Of a stretch of 64,000 nt of DNA, positions 11,204 through 18,754 are shown one piece after another (position 1 is the stretch's first letter; each line of letters starts with the position of its first letter). A program made the position numbers and the translations under genes. The notes under the pieces were generated by a model that saw only the letters and a list, made by a program, of their open reading frames with translations, was not told where the DNA came from and searched no databases. The stretch is from Caldisericum exile AZM16c01 (GTDB lineage: Bacteria; Caldisericota; Caldisericia; Caldisericales; Caldisericaceae), in the NCBI RefSeq assembly GCF_000284335.1, contig NC_017096.1, positions 930,001 to 994,000 on the forward strand, in the 5' to 3' direction.

Positions 11204-13107
11204 TAACTTATTTTTGCTCCTTCTTCTATATCTTTATCAACAATAAGAAGTGAAAGATTTTCCTTATTAGGTGTAGAAGCCGCAAGAAGCATCCCTTGCG
11301 ATGTTATGCCCATTAGTTTTCTTTCCTCAAGGTTTGCAATAATTACAATTTTCTTCCCTACAAGTTCTTCCTCTGAGTAAAACTTACCAATACCTGCAAC
11401 TATTGTCCTCTCTTCGCTTCCTAAGGAGACTCTTAATTCAATAAGTTTATCTGAATTCTTTACACGCCTTGCACTTAAAATTTTTGCAACCCTTAGATCA
11501 AGTTTTGTAAAATCCTCGTATTTTATCTTTGACACTATAACTACATTTTCCTCTTTTGTTTCACCCTTTTTCTCAAGCTCGATTGTCTCTTTCTCAAGTC
11601 TTGGGAAGATAGGCTCAAAAAGTTTTAAAACATTTTTCTTTACAAGTTTACCGTTATACTCCGAAATATTTCTACGTTCTACACCAAACTCATCAAGTAC
11701 AAACTTGGTAACATTTGGCATAAAAGGTTGCAAAAGAATAGTTGCATATGCAATCCCTTCAAGAAGAGTACTCAAAACAGTATTTAGTGTATTAATATCA
11801 TTTGTATGTTTCCAAGGTTCCTTCACCTGGATGTAGTTATTTAAATAAGAGATGATTTCGAAAACTCTATCCAAAGCGAATGAAAGTCCATATTTTTCAA
11901 AACTCTCTTCAAAACTTGCAAATTTCTCTTTTGAAAATGCTACAAATTCCGGATCTACACTGTAAGAAGGTACTTCAAGGTTTTTATACTTTGCAAGCAT
12001 ATTTAAAGTCCTATTAATAAGGTTTCCGTAATCATTTGCAAGGTCCGAATTATATCTTCTAAAGAACGATTCCATCCTAAAGTCGCCATCCAAACCAAAA
12101 ATTGCTTCTCTTGAAAGATAGTATCTTAGAACATCTACACTCTTTTCAAAAGAGATGTTTGAAAGTTTAGAAAAATTCTCTACAAAATCTATTGGATCTA
12201 CTACATTTCCAAGGGACTTTGACATCTTCATTCCTTCAAGATTCCAAAAACCGTGTGCAAAAATCTTCTTTGGTAAAGGTAAACCAACACTCATTAACAT
12301 TGCAGGCCATACAATTCCATGGAAGCGCGTGATATCTTTCCCAATAAGATGCAAATCTGCAGGCCAATATTTATTAAACTTATCTTTGTCTGTAAGATAT
12401 CCTACTGCAGACACATAGTTAATCAGTGCGTCATACCAAACATAAATTGTATGGTCTTCATCAAATGGAACATGAATACCAAATTTGAAAGACTTCCTTG
12501 AAACAGAAATATCTTGAAGCCCACTTTTCAAAATATTTAAGAGTTCATTATATCTGCTCTCAGGTTCTACAAATTGAGGATTTTCTAAATAAAAATTAAG
12601 AAGGGCATCCCTATATTTACTCAGCCTAAAAAAGTAATTATCTTCAGAGAGTTTTTGAACTTCCCCGCCGCAATGAGGACATTTTCCATCAACAAGTTCT
12701 GAATCTTTCAAAAAAGTTTCATCTCTTACACAATACCAACCTTCATATGTGCTTAAGTAAATATCTCCATTTTCATACATTTTCGTAAAGAAATCTTTCA
12801 CGACTTCCATATGATCAGAGTCACTTGTACGGATAAATCTTGAATAAGATATGTTAAATTTATCGAATATGTTCCTCCATAGACTTGCTGCCTCGTCAAC
12901 AAACCTTTGAGGATCGATACCTAATTCTTTTGCTTTTGCTTCAATTTTTTGAGAGTGTTCGTCGGTCCCAGTGGAAAAGAAAACATCAAAGTTAGATAGC
13001 CTTTTGTACCTTGCAATTACATCTGCTGCAATTGCTTCAGATACAGATCCGATATGTGGCTTTGAATTCACATAGTAAATTGCAGTTGTAATGTAAAACT
13101 TTTCCAT
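11203..13107 (-). CDS. metG: Methionyl-tRNA synthetase
   Basis: Class I aminoacyl-tRNA synthetase, 634 residues. Visible motifs are KPHIGSVSEA (HIGH motif), a zinc insertion with CPHCGG, WYDALINYVSAVGY, and GMKMSKSLGNVVDP (KMSKS). The C-terminal about 100 residues form an EMAP/Trbp111-like tRNA-binding domain (DLRVAKILSARRVKNSDKL, SQGMLLAA), which promotes dimerisation. Full length. It starts 10 nt after the Roadblock gene stops. Confidence 0.97.
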   Translation of the reverse strand: MEKFYITTAIYYVNSKPHIGSVSEAIAADVIARYKRLSNFDVFFSTGTDEHSQKIEAKAKELGIDPQRFVDEAASLWRNIFDKFNISYSRFIRTSDSDHMEVVKDFFTKMYENGDIYLSTYEGWYCVRDETFLKDSELVDGKCPHCGGEVQKLSEDNYFFRLSKYRDALLNFYLENPQFVEPESRYNELLNILKSGLQDISVSRKSFKFGIHVPFDEDHTIYVWYDALINYVSAVGYLTDKDKFNKYWPADLHLIGKDITRFHGIVWPAMLMSVGLPLPKKIFAHGFWNLEGMKMSKSLGNVVDPIDFVENFSKLSNISFEKSVDVLRYYLSREAIFGLDGDFRMESFFRRYNSDLANDYGNLINRTLNMLAKYKNLEVPSYSVDPEFVAFSKEKFASFEESFEKYGLSFALDRVFEIISYLNNYIQVKEPWKHTNDINTLNTVLSTLLEGIAYATILLQPFMPNVTKFVLDEFGVERRNISEYNGKLVKKNVLKLFEPIFPRLEKETIELEKKGETKEENVVIVSKIKYEDFTKLDLRVAKILSARRVKNSDKLIELRVSLGSEERTIVAGIGKFYSEEELVGKKIVIIANLEERKLMGITSQGMLLAASTPNKENLSLLIVDKDIEEGAKIS

Positions 13108-13117
13108 AAAACACTCC

Positions 13118-13462
13118 TTATCTTATATTCTCAATTTGCTGTATGGCATTAGACATTTCAAATTTAATCATACCTAAATTACTAACATTACTTGCAAACA
13201 CAACTAACAAATCACCATTTTTAAGACTGTTAAAAATTATCCTTCCTACGCTTCCATCTATAAAAGAATCAACAAATTTACCCATTTTTGTGGAATCAAG
13301 CAAATCATTAAGATACCCTCTTAAAGATGAAAGCGCATACGATAGTTCAATTGGAGGGTTGTCAAGGCTTGAATTTACATAAAGGAGATTTCCATCACTA
13401 TCAACAAGGTAAACGCCTAAAACTCCAGGAAGACCTTTTAGCTTAGAAAGAATTTTTTCCAT
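13118..13462 (-). CDS. Roadblock/LC7-like protein, copy 2
   Basis: A 114-residue protein with the Roadblock/LC7 alpha-beta profile: a helix, then GVYLVDSDGNLLYVNSS, a long central helix, then GSVGRIIFNSL and GDLLVVFASNVSNLGMIK. Such proteins are usually partners or GAPs of small Ras-like GTPases (MglA/MglB type). No such GTPase is encoded in the window. Its ATG overlaps the stop of copy 1 by 1 nt. Family call is moderate; the function is unknown. Confidence 0.6.
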   Translation of the reverse strand: MEKILSKLKGLPGVLGVYLVDSDGNLLYVNSSLDNPPIELSYALSSLRGYLNDLLDSTKMGKFVDSFIDGSVGRIIFNSLKNGDLLVVFASNVSNLGMIKFEMSNAIQQIENIR

Positions 13463-13821
13463 TATTTCATCATCTCCTCAATCTTAGGTACATATTTTTT
13501 AAACTCAATTCTTACTTTACCAAGATTAATAGGTTCCCTTGCGATAACAAATAAATAACAATCATAAATAAGAGGAGTCCCAAATATACCATAGCCGTCG
13601 GACAAAACAAAAAATTCCTTTGCTTTTCCTAAAGAAAGATTTTTTAATGATCTTTCAATAATTGAAAAAATCGAGGAAACTTCTGCGCTTGCAAGTGAAG
13701 ATTCTATGCTTTCTTTAGCATACATAGAAACTGGCAACCCGTCTTTTCCTGTAATTCCAACAAAAACTGATTCGCTAATTTCTTCACCTAAAGACTTAAT
13801 AATGCTTTCTAAATTGTCCAT
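13462..13821 (-). CDS. Roadblock/LC7-like protein, copy 1
   Basis: A 119-residue protein: N-terminal helix, then VFVGITGKDGLPVSMYAKES, central amphipathic helix, then GKAKEFFVLSDGYGIFGTPL and YLFVIAREPINLGKVRIE. The pattern resembles Roadblock domains and parallels the next gene, suggesting a heterodimer. It is the first gene of the long minus-strand run, with GGAGG before the ATG and a TGGTATAAT promoter at 13843-13851. No GTPase partner is visible. Confidence 0.6.
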   Translation of the reverse strand: MDNLESIIKSLGEEISESVFVGITGKDGLPVSMYAKESIESSLASAEVSSIFSIIERSLKNLSLGKAKEFFVLSDGYGIFGTPLIYDCYLFVIAREPINLGKVRIEFKKYVPKIEEMMK

Positions 13822-13842
13822 TTTTTACCTCCAATTCAATTA

Positions 13843-13851
13843 ATTATACCA
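13843..13851 (-). promoter_or_regulatory. Extended -10 promoter of the Roadblock-metG run
   Basis: On the minus strand the sequence reads TGGTATAAT, an extended -10 element, 21 nt before the first ATG and followed by GGAGG. It faces away from an identical element for rsfS 26 nt further along. Confidence 0.7.
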
Positions 13852-13877
13852 AAATTTAAATTAAAATGCTATTATTC

Positions 13878-13886
13878 TGGTATAAT
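13878..13886 (+). promoter_or_regulatory. Extended -10 promoter of rsfS
   Basis: TGGTATAAT ends 6 nt before the ATG at 13893, so the transcript would begin at or within a base or two of the start codon (leaderless). No Shine-Dalgarno sequence exists. Confidence 0.7.
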
Positions 13887-13892
13887 ATGAGT

Positions 13893-14252
13893 ATGAAAGG
13901 TAAAAGACTTGCAAATTTTATTGTAAAAGTAATGGAAGAAAAGAAAGGCGAGGATATTAAAATTCTTGATGTTAAAAAACTTACTATAGTAACTGATTAT
14001 TTTGTAATTTGTACAGGTAATGTATCAGAACATTGTGATGCAATTTCTTATGAAGTAGAAGAAAAGCTCAAAAAGAAACAGATAACTCCTATTTCTATTG
14101 ACAAAGGTACAGATTCAAGTTGGATTGCAATGGATTATGGAAGCGTAATAGTGCATATTATGACCGAGGAAAAGAGAAAATTTTACGATCTTGAAAGAAT
14201 CTGGGAAGAAGTAGGCCCAAAAATAACTCCTAAGAGAAAGCTAAAATCTTGA
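13893..14252 (+). CDS. rsfS: Ribosomal silencing factor RsfS
   Basis: RsfS binds ribosomal protein L14 and blocks subunit joining under starvation. The roughly 119-residue product shows KKGEDIKILDVKKLTIVTDYFVICTG, GTDSSWIAMDYGSVIVHIM and FYDLERIW, all typical. The ATG at 13893 (MKGKRLANF) is chosen because the -10 box ends at 13886; an ATG at 13887 is a close alternative. A longer reading from 13866 would begin upstream of the promoter. Confidence 0.93.
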   Translation: MKGKRLANFIVKVMEEKKGEDIKILDVKKLTIVTDYFVICTGNVSEHCDAISYEVEEKLKKKQITPISIDKGTDSSWIAMDYGSVIVHIMTEEKRKFYDLERIWEEVGPKITPKRKLKS

Positions 14253-14276
14253 CAAATTTTCTCAGATTAATATAAT
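14249..14276 (+). promoter_or_regulatory. Sigma-70-type promoter of trxB
   Basis: TTGACA (14249-14254), 16-nt spacer, TATAAT (14271-14276). The leader carries AGGAGG at 14298-14303. The -35 box overlaps the end of rsfS. Confidence 0.85.
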
Positions 14277-14311
14277 ACTTCGGAAGTAATAATTTTTAGG
14301 AGGCTGTATTT

Positions 14312-15280
14312 ATGGAAGAATTTTTTTCGGTTCACGAGGTAAAGAAAGAAAAATTGGATACAGAAGAAATTTATGATCTTGCAATTATAGGCGGTGGACC
14401 CGCAGGACTTACTGCTGCAATCTATGCAGCTCGTTTTAAGCTTAAATTCGTATTATTTGAGAAAGTTGCGGTAGGAGGACAGATTGCAGTAAGTGAATGG
14501 GTGGAAAATTACCCAGGTTTTCCAGATGGAATATCTGGGGTAGACCTCGTAAACCTATTCAAAAAACAGGCTGAACGCTTTGGAACAAATATTGTGCTTA
14601 CTGATGTAAGAAAAGTAGAAAAGATAAGTGATCTTTTTTATCTCGAAACTGAATATGGAAAAATCAGATCTTGGACGGTAATTCTTGCAACTGGCGCAGA
14701 GCCAGTTAAACTTCCAGTTCCTGAAGAGGAGAAGTTCAGAGGAAGAGGTATTTCTTATTGCGCAACGTGTGATGCGGCATTTTTTAAAAATAAAACTGTT
14801 GCAGTGATTGGTGGTGGAGATACTGCAATCCACGACGCATTAACCCTTTCAAAATTTGCTGATAAAGTAATAGTTGTTCATAGAAGAAAGGAATTAAGAG
14901 CAACTAAAATTCTTCAAGAAGCCGCATTTTCTAATCCGAAGATTTCCTTTGAACTCGAATACATTCCTGCGCATGTTCTTGGAGACAAAAAGGTAGAAGG
15001 CCTTGAAGTAGAACATGTGGTAACAAAAGAACACAAAGTACTCAAAGTTGAAGGAGTTTTTGTTGCAATAGGCGAAAAACCAAATTCAGAACTCGTAAAA
15101 GGTCTTGTAAATGTTGATGACAGAGGTTTTGTAGTTACTAATATGAAAATGGAAACAAATTTACCAGGCCTGTATGCCGTTGGCGATGTGAGAAACACAC
15201 CATTGAGGCAAGTTATTACTGCTTGCGGTGATGCTGCTATTGCAGCAGCCGAAGTTGATAAATATATTAAAAATCTATAA
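14312..15280 (+). CDS. trxB: Thioredoxin-disulfide reductase
   Basis: FAD/NAD(P)H-dependent reductase of 322 residues. FAD motif GGGPAGLTAAIYAARF, redox-active SYCATCDAAFF, nucleotide motif GGGDTAIHDALTLSKFA, and C-terminal AVGDVRNTPLRQVITACGD are visible. Strong promoter and RBS; 14 nt before the PDO gene. With the PDO and/or the TrxA encoded at 44.1 kb it supplies cytoplasmic dithiol reducing power. Confidence 0.96.
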   Translation: MEEFFSVHEVKKEKLDTEEIYDLAIIGGGPAGLTAAIYAARFKLKFVLFEKVAVGGQIAVSEWVENYPGFPDGISGVDLVNLFKKQAERFGTNIVLTDVRKVEKISDLFYLETEYGKIRSWTVILATGAEPVKLPVPEEEKFRGRGISYCATCDAAFFKNKTVAVIGGGDTAIHDALTLSKFADKVIVVHRRKELRATKILQEAAFSNPKISFELEYIPAHVLGDKKVEGLEVEHVVTKEHKVLKVEGVFVAIGEKPNSELVKGLVNVDDRGFVVTNMKMETNLPGLYAVGDVRNTPLRQVITACGDAAIAAAEVDKYIKNL

Positions 15281-15294
15281 TTAAGAGGTGAGAA

Positions 15295-15975
15295 ATGGAA
15301 AGACTTTTAAAAGAAAAAGATGCAGCGTACATTAAAGACTTATTTGAGAAGAATTTAAAGGATGATGTAACACTTACCTTATTCTTTGAAACAAATGGTG
15401 AAAAGATTACAAAATTCAACGAACAATATCTTCCTTACACGGAAGAAATTGTAAAAGAAGTTGCCGAACTTTCTCCAAAAATAAAATTAAATATCTACAA
15501 AGATGACGTAGAAAAAGAGAAAGAATATGGGGTCAAGGCAATTTCTGCACTCTTCATCGAAGGTTCAAAAACAAATAAAAACATCGTTTACTATGGTATA
15601 CCATCTGGTCATGAGTTTTCATCACTTTTAGAAGACATTGTTGATGTTTCAAAGGGTGAAACAGAACTTCCAGTTGACATCAAAGAAAAGGTAAGAAAAA
15701 TCTCAAGTCCTGTTGAAATACTTGTTTTTGTAACTCCGACTTGTCCATACTGCCCAAGAGCAGTAAGAACAGCACATCAATTTGCGCTTGAAAATCCTAA
15801 TATTATAGGTGCAATGATTGAAGCAAACGAGTTTCCAGATTGGTCAAACGAATTTAATGTTTACGCAGTTCCTAAAGTGGTCATAAACGGTGGCAAGGCA
15901 GAATTCGAAGGAGCGCTACCAGAAGATGCTTTCCTTCAATCAGTTTACGAAGCATTAGGCATTAAATTAATATAG
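15295..15975 (+). CDS. Protein disulfide oxidoreductase (two-thioredoxin-fold, glutaredoxin-like)
   Basis: A 226-residue PDO of the type found in thermophiles, made of two tandem thioredoxin folds. Only the second fold has an active site, C150-P-Y-C153 in TPTCPYCPRA, with a cis-Pro loop at YAVPKVVING. The first fold (residues 1-115) has no CxxC, as in several bacterial PDOs. It is co-transcribed with trxB, its probable reductant, and followed by a strong terminator. Confidence 0.9.
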   Translation: MERLLKEKDAAYIKDLFEKNLKDDVTLTLFFETNGEKITKFNEQYLPYTEEIVKEVAELSPKIKLNIYKDDVEKEKEYGVKAISALFIEGSKTNKNIVYYGIPSGHEFSSLLEDIVDVSKGETELPVDIKEKVRKISSPVEILVFVTPTCPYCPRAVRTAHQFALENPNIIGAMIEANEFPDWSNEFNVYAVPKVVINGGKAEFEGALPEDAFLQSVYEALGIKLI

Positions 15976-15995
15976 AAAATTAGAAAATATTTTTT

Positions 15996-16016
15996 GGCCC
16001 CCAAGATTTGGGGGCC
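15996..16016 (+). terminator. Rho-independent terminator after trxB-pdo
   Basis: Perfect 9-bp stem GGCCCCCAA / TTGGGGGCC with a 3-nt loop (GAT), followed by TCTTTATTTAT. It lies between convergent units (pdo plus, argF minus) and has T-rich flanks on both sides, so may act in both directions. Confidence 0.92.
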
Positions 16017-16037
16017 TCTTTATTTATACAAGGTTTT

Positions 16038-16970
16038 TTATATGAGTAGCGAAAGGATTGCCTTTTGAATATGAAGCCTATTTTCTGCTTGATCAAATAC
16101 AACCGAATGAGGTCCATCAAGAACTTCATCAGTAATTTCTTCGCCACGATGTGCTGGAAGGCAATGCATCACAATAGCGTCCTCTTTTGCATGGGATAAA
16201 ATAGAGGAATTAATTTGGTATGGCTTCATTATCGCAACTCTTTTATCATGTTCAGCTTCCTGCCCCATTGACGCCCATACATCAGTGTAAAGGACATCTG
16301 CATTCTTTGCAGCTTCAGCAGGATCGTTTGTTATTTCTATCTTTGATCCCGATTTCTTTGCAAAATGGAGAGCCATATCAATAACTTCTTTTGCTGGTTC
16401 AAAACCCTTTGGACATCCCAAAGATACATCAAGTCCAAGAATACTTCCACCGATTAAAAGCGAGTTAGCAACATTATTTCCGTCACCAAGATATGTAAGT
16501 TTAATTCCTTGCAATTTTCCTTTTTTCTCCTTTATCGTTAAGAAATCTCCAAGTGCTTGGCATGGATGCGAGAAATCAGAAAGAGCATTTATTACAGGAA
16601 CTCCTGAAAACTCTGCAAGTTCTTCAAGTGTTTTCTGTGCAAAAACTCTTGCAACAATTCCCTGAACCATTCGTCCCATAACTTTCGCTGTATCTGGGAC
16701 AGTTTCACCTCTTACAAGTTGAAGATTTGATGTCTCAAGAATTAATGGGAATGCCCCCAACTCATGAATTGCCACTGCAAAAGAAATTCTTGTTCGAGTT
16801 GATGGCTTTTCAAATAACACCGCAATTGTTTTTCCATCAAGGAGTTTCTCTTTTTTTCCAGCATAGTAATCAATTTTCAATTTCTCTCCTTGGAAAATAA
16901 ACTCCTCAAGTTCCTCCTTTGTAAAATCCTTTAAGCAAAGAAGTGAACGCCCTTTAAGACTTTTTGCCAT
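16038..16970 (-). CDS. argF: Ornithine carbamoyltransferase
   Basis: Transfers the carbamoyl group to ornithine, giving citrulline. Motifs: EKPSTRTRISF (carbamoyl-phosphate site), DFSHPCQALGDFL, ASMGQEAE (ornithine-specific SMG loop) and MHCLPAHRGEEI. I use the ATG at 16970, with GGAGG 6 nt upstream and immediately after the GTPase stop; an upstream ATG would add four residues. No other arginine genes are nearby. Pairing with the GTPase next door is noteworthy. Confidence 0.94.
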   Translation of the reverse strand: MAKSLKGRSLLCLKDFTKEELEEFIFQGEKLKIDYYAGKKEKLLDGKTIAVLFEKPSTRTRISFAVAIHELGAFPLILETSNLQLVRGETVPDTAKVMGRMVQGIVARVFAQKTLEELAEFSGVPVINALSDFSHPCQALGDFLTIKEKKGKLQGIKLTYLGDGNNVANSLLIGGSILGLDVSLGCPKGFEPAKEVIDMALHFAKKSGSKIEITNDPAEAAKNADVLYTDVWASMGQEAEHDKRVAIMKPYQINSSILSHAKEDAIVMHCLPAHRGEEITDEVLDGPHSVVFDQAENRLHIQKAILSLLI

Positions 16971-16971
16971 T

Positions 16972-18291
16972 TTAACCTCCAAACTTTTTGGTCAAAATAT
17001 CCTTCAGATCTGGCTTACCAATCTCCTGAAGTTCATATCTTACTCGCACAGCAGGTTTATTGAGTTTAACAACTCTTCTTAAATCAATTGGGGTTCCTAT
17101 CACTACTACATCTGCAGGAATAGAGTTGATTGTTTCTTCGAGTTCTCTTATCTGCACTTCACTATATCCCATTGCTGGCAAAACATCCTTTGTTTGTTTG
17201 TATTTTTCATAGGTTGCCTTTATTGAGCCAACTGCATAAGGGACAGGCGAAATTATTTCACTTGCACCAAGTTTTCTTGCAGCAATATAACCTGCACCGT
17301 AACTCATTTCACCATGTGTTAATGTGGGGCCATCTTCTACCACAACCACTCTCTTTCCTCTTATAATTTCGCCATTATCAACAAAAATTGGTGATGCTGC
17401 GTCAACAATAATTGCATTGGGATTTACTTCCCTTACATGATTCCTCACAAGTTCAATAGATTCAAAATCTGCAGTATCCTCTTTATTAATCACAATGACA
17501 TCAGCACTTCTAAAGTTTGTTTCACCTGGATGGTATGAAAGCTCGTGTCCTGCTCTTAAAGGATCGGCAACAACTATCTTAAGATCTGACTTATAGAATG
17601 GGAAATCATTATTTCCACCATCCCAAACTATAACATCTGCTTCTTTCTCTGCTTCTCGCAAAATCCTTTCATAGTCAACACCAGCATATATTACGGCACC
17701 AAGGTCAATGTGTGGCTCGTATTCCTCACGTTCTTCAATGGTGCACTTGTATCTATCAAGATCTTCGTAAGTTGCAAAGCGTTGCACGGCCTGCTCAACA
17801 AGGTTTCCATATGGCATTGGGTGCCTAATTGATACAACCTTCTTACCCATTTCGCGAAGAATTTTAACAACTTTTCTTGTTGTTTGACTTTTCCCTGAAC
17901 CTGTACGTACTGCGCATACAGAGACAACCGGCTTTGTTGACTTTACCATCGTAGCTTCTGGACCCATAAGCCAGAAGTCTGCCCCGTTTGCAAGAGCAAT
18001 GGAAGCCTTATGCATAACGTATTCATGCGGAACATCACTGTAAGCAAAAACTACTCTTTGGACGTTCAAATCCTTTATAAGTTTTGGAAGTTCTGATTCT
18101 GGATAAATTGGAACACCATTAGGATAAAGTTCGCCTGCGAGTTCCTTCGGGTAAACTCTTCCTTCAATGTTAGGTATTTGCGTGGCAGTAAACGCAACTA
18201 CTTCATACTCGGATCTGTTTCTAAAAAACACATTAAAATTGTGGAAATCTCTTCCTGCTGCACCCATAATAATCACTCTAACTCTTTCCAT
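16972..18291 (-). CDS. P-loop GTPase related to cyclic 2,3-diphosphoglycerate synthetase
   Basis: A 439-residue protein. An N-terminal Rossmann-like segment begins IIMGAAGRDFHNFNVFF. A second domain has a Walker A-like VRTGSGKSQTTRKV (about residues 150-165), VIVWDGGNNDFPF and an NKED-type guanine-specificity motif in VIVINKEDTADFE. It is related to archaeal cyclic-2,3-DPG synthetase, but bacterial members are usually called only predicted GTPases. Position directly before argF suggests a link to carbamoyl/arginine metabolism; this is inference. Function uncertain, family fairly sure. Confidence 0.78.
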   Translation of the reverse strand: MERVRVIIMGAAGRDFHNFNVFFRNRSEYEVVAFTATQIPNIEGRVYPKELAGELYPNGVPIYPESELPKLIKDLNVQRVVFAYSDVPHEYVMHKASIALANGADFWLMGPEATMVKSTKPVVSVCAVRTGSGKSQTTRKVVKILREMGKKVVSIRHPMPYGNLVEQAVQRFATYEDLDRYKCTIEEREEYEPHIDLGAVIYAGVDYERILREAEKEADVIVWDGGNNDFPFYKSDLKIVVADPLRAGHELSYHPGETNFRSADVIVINKEDTADFESIELVRNHVREVNPNAIIVDAASPIFVDNGEIIRGKRVVVVEDGPTLTHGEMSYGAGYIAARKLGASEIISPVPYAVGSIKATYEKYKQTKDVLPAMGYSEVQIRELEETINSIPADVVVIGTPIDLRRVVKLNKPAVRVRYELQEIGKPDLKDILTKKFGG

Positions 18292-18323
18292 AAAACACCC
18301 CTTTCATAAATTTTCAGATAAAT

Positions 18324-18746
18324 CTAGTTTTGCTCCTTATTATACAATATTTCTTCAATTTTTGCCTTTATATCCTTCTGTTTGTTATAGAAATTCAGGA
18401 AAGCAAGTATCAATGAAATGAATGGCCAAAGCAAACTAAGAGCACCTTCTATATACATACTCTTTGAAATGTAATAATATCCCGATACAATAAAAACAAT
18501 CCAGCGAAACTTATTTATCTGCCACAGGATATATGAAATTTTCAAATTAATGAACTTATCACTTACAAAACCCCAAAGAAGATTTAAAATATAAATTACA
18601 ACAATCAAAATATACCATTTGATAAAACCCATTAAAGGCGGAACGAGTATTTCTGTTACATAGATTGGAAGATTCGCCCACTCACCACTTCTTCCATCAA
18701 TATAAGCTTTGTTTTCTGCTTTTGTATGCTTTTCTGTGTTCCACAT
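18324..18746 (-). CDS. Hypothetical membrane protein
   Basis: A 140-residue protein, not recognised. A hydrophilic N-terminus (about 35 residues) precedes about three hydrophobic segments (near residues 38-60, 78-93 and 100-118) and a charged C-terminal tail. It lies 8 nt after the Clp-fold proteinase stop, so is likely in the same operon and could be its membrane partner. No catalytic motif is visible. Confidence 0.7.
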   Translation of the reverse strand: MWNTEKHTKAENKAYIDGRSGEWANLPIYVTEILVPPLMGFIKWYILIVVIYILNLLWGFVSDKFINLKISYILWQINKFRWIVFIVSGYYYISKSMYIEGALSLLWPFISLILAFLNFYNKQKDIKAKIEEILYNKEQN

Positions 18747-18754
18747 TTTAGACC

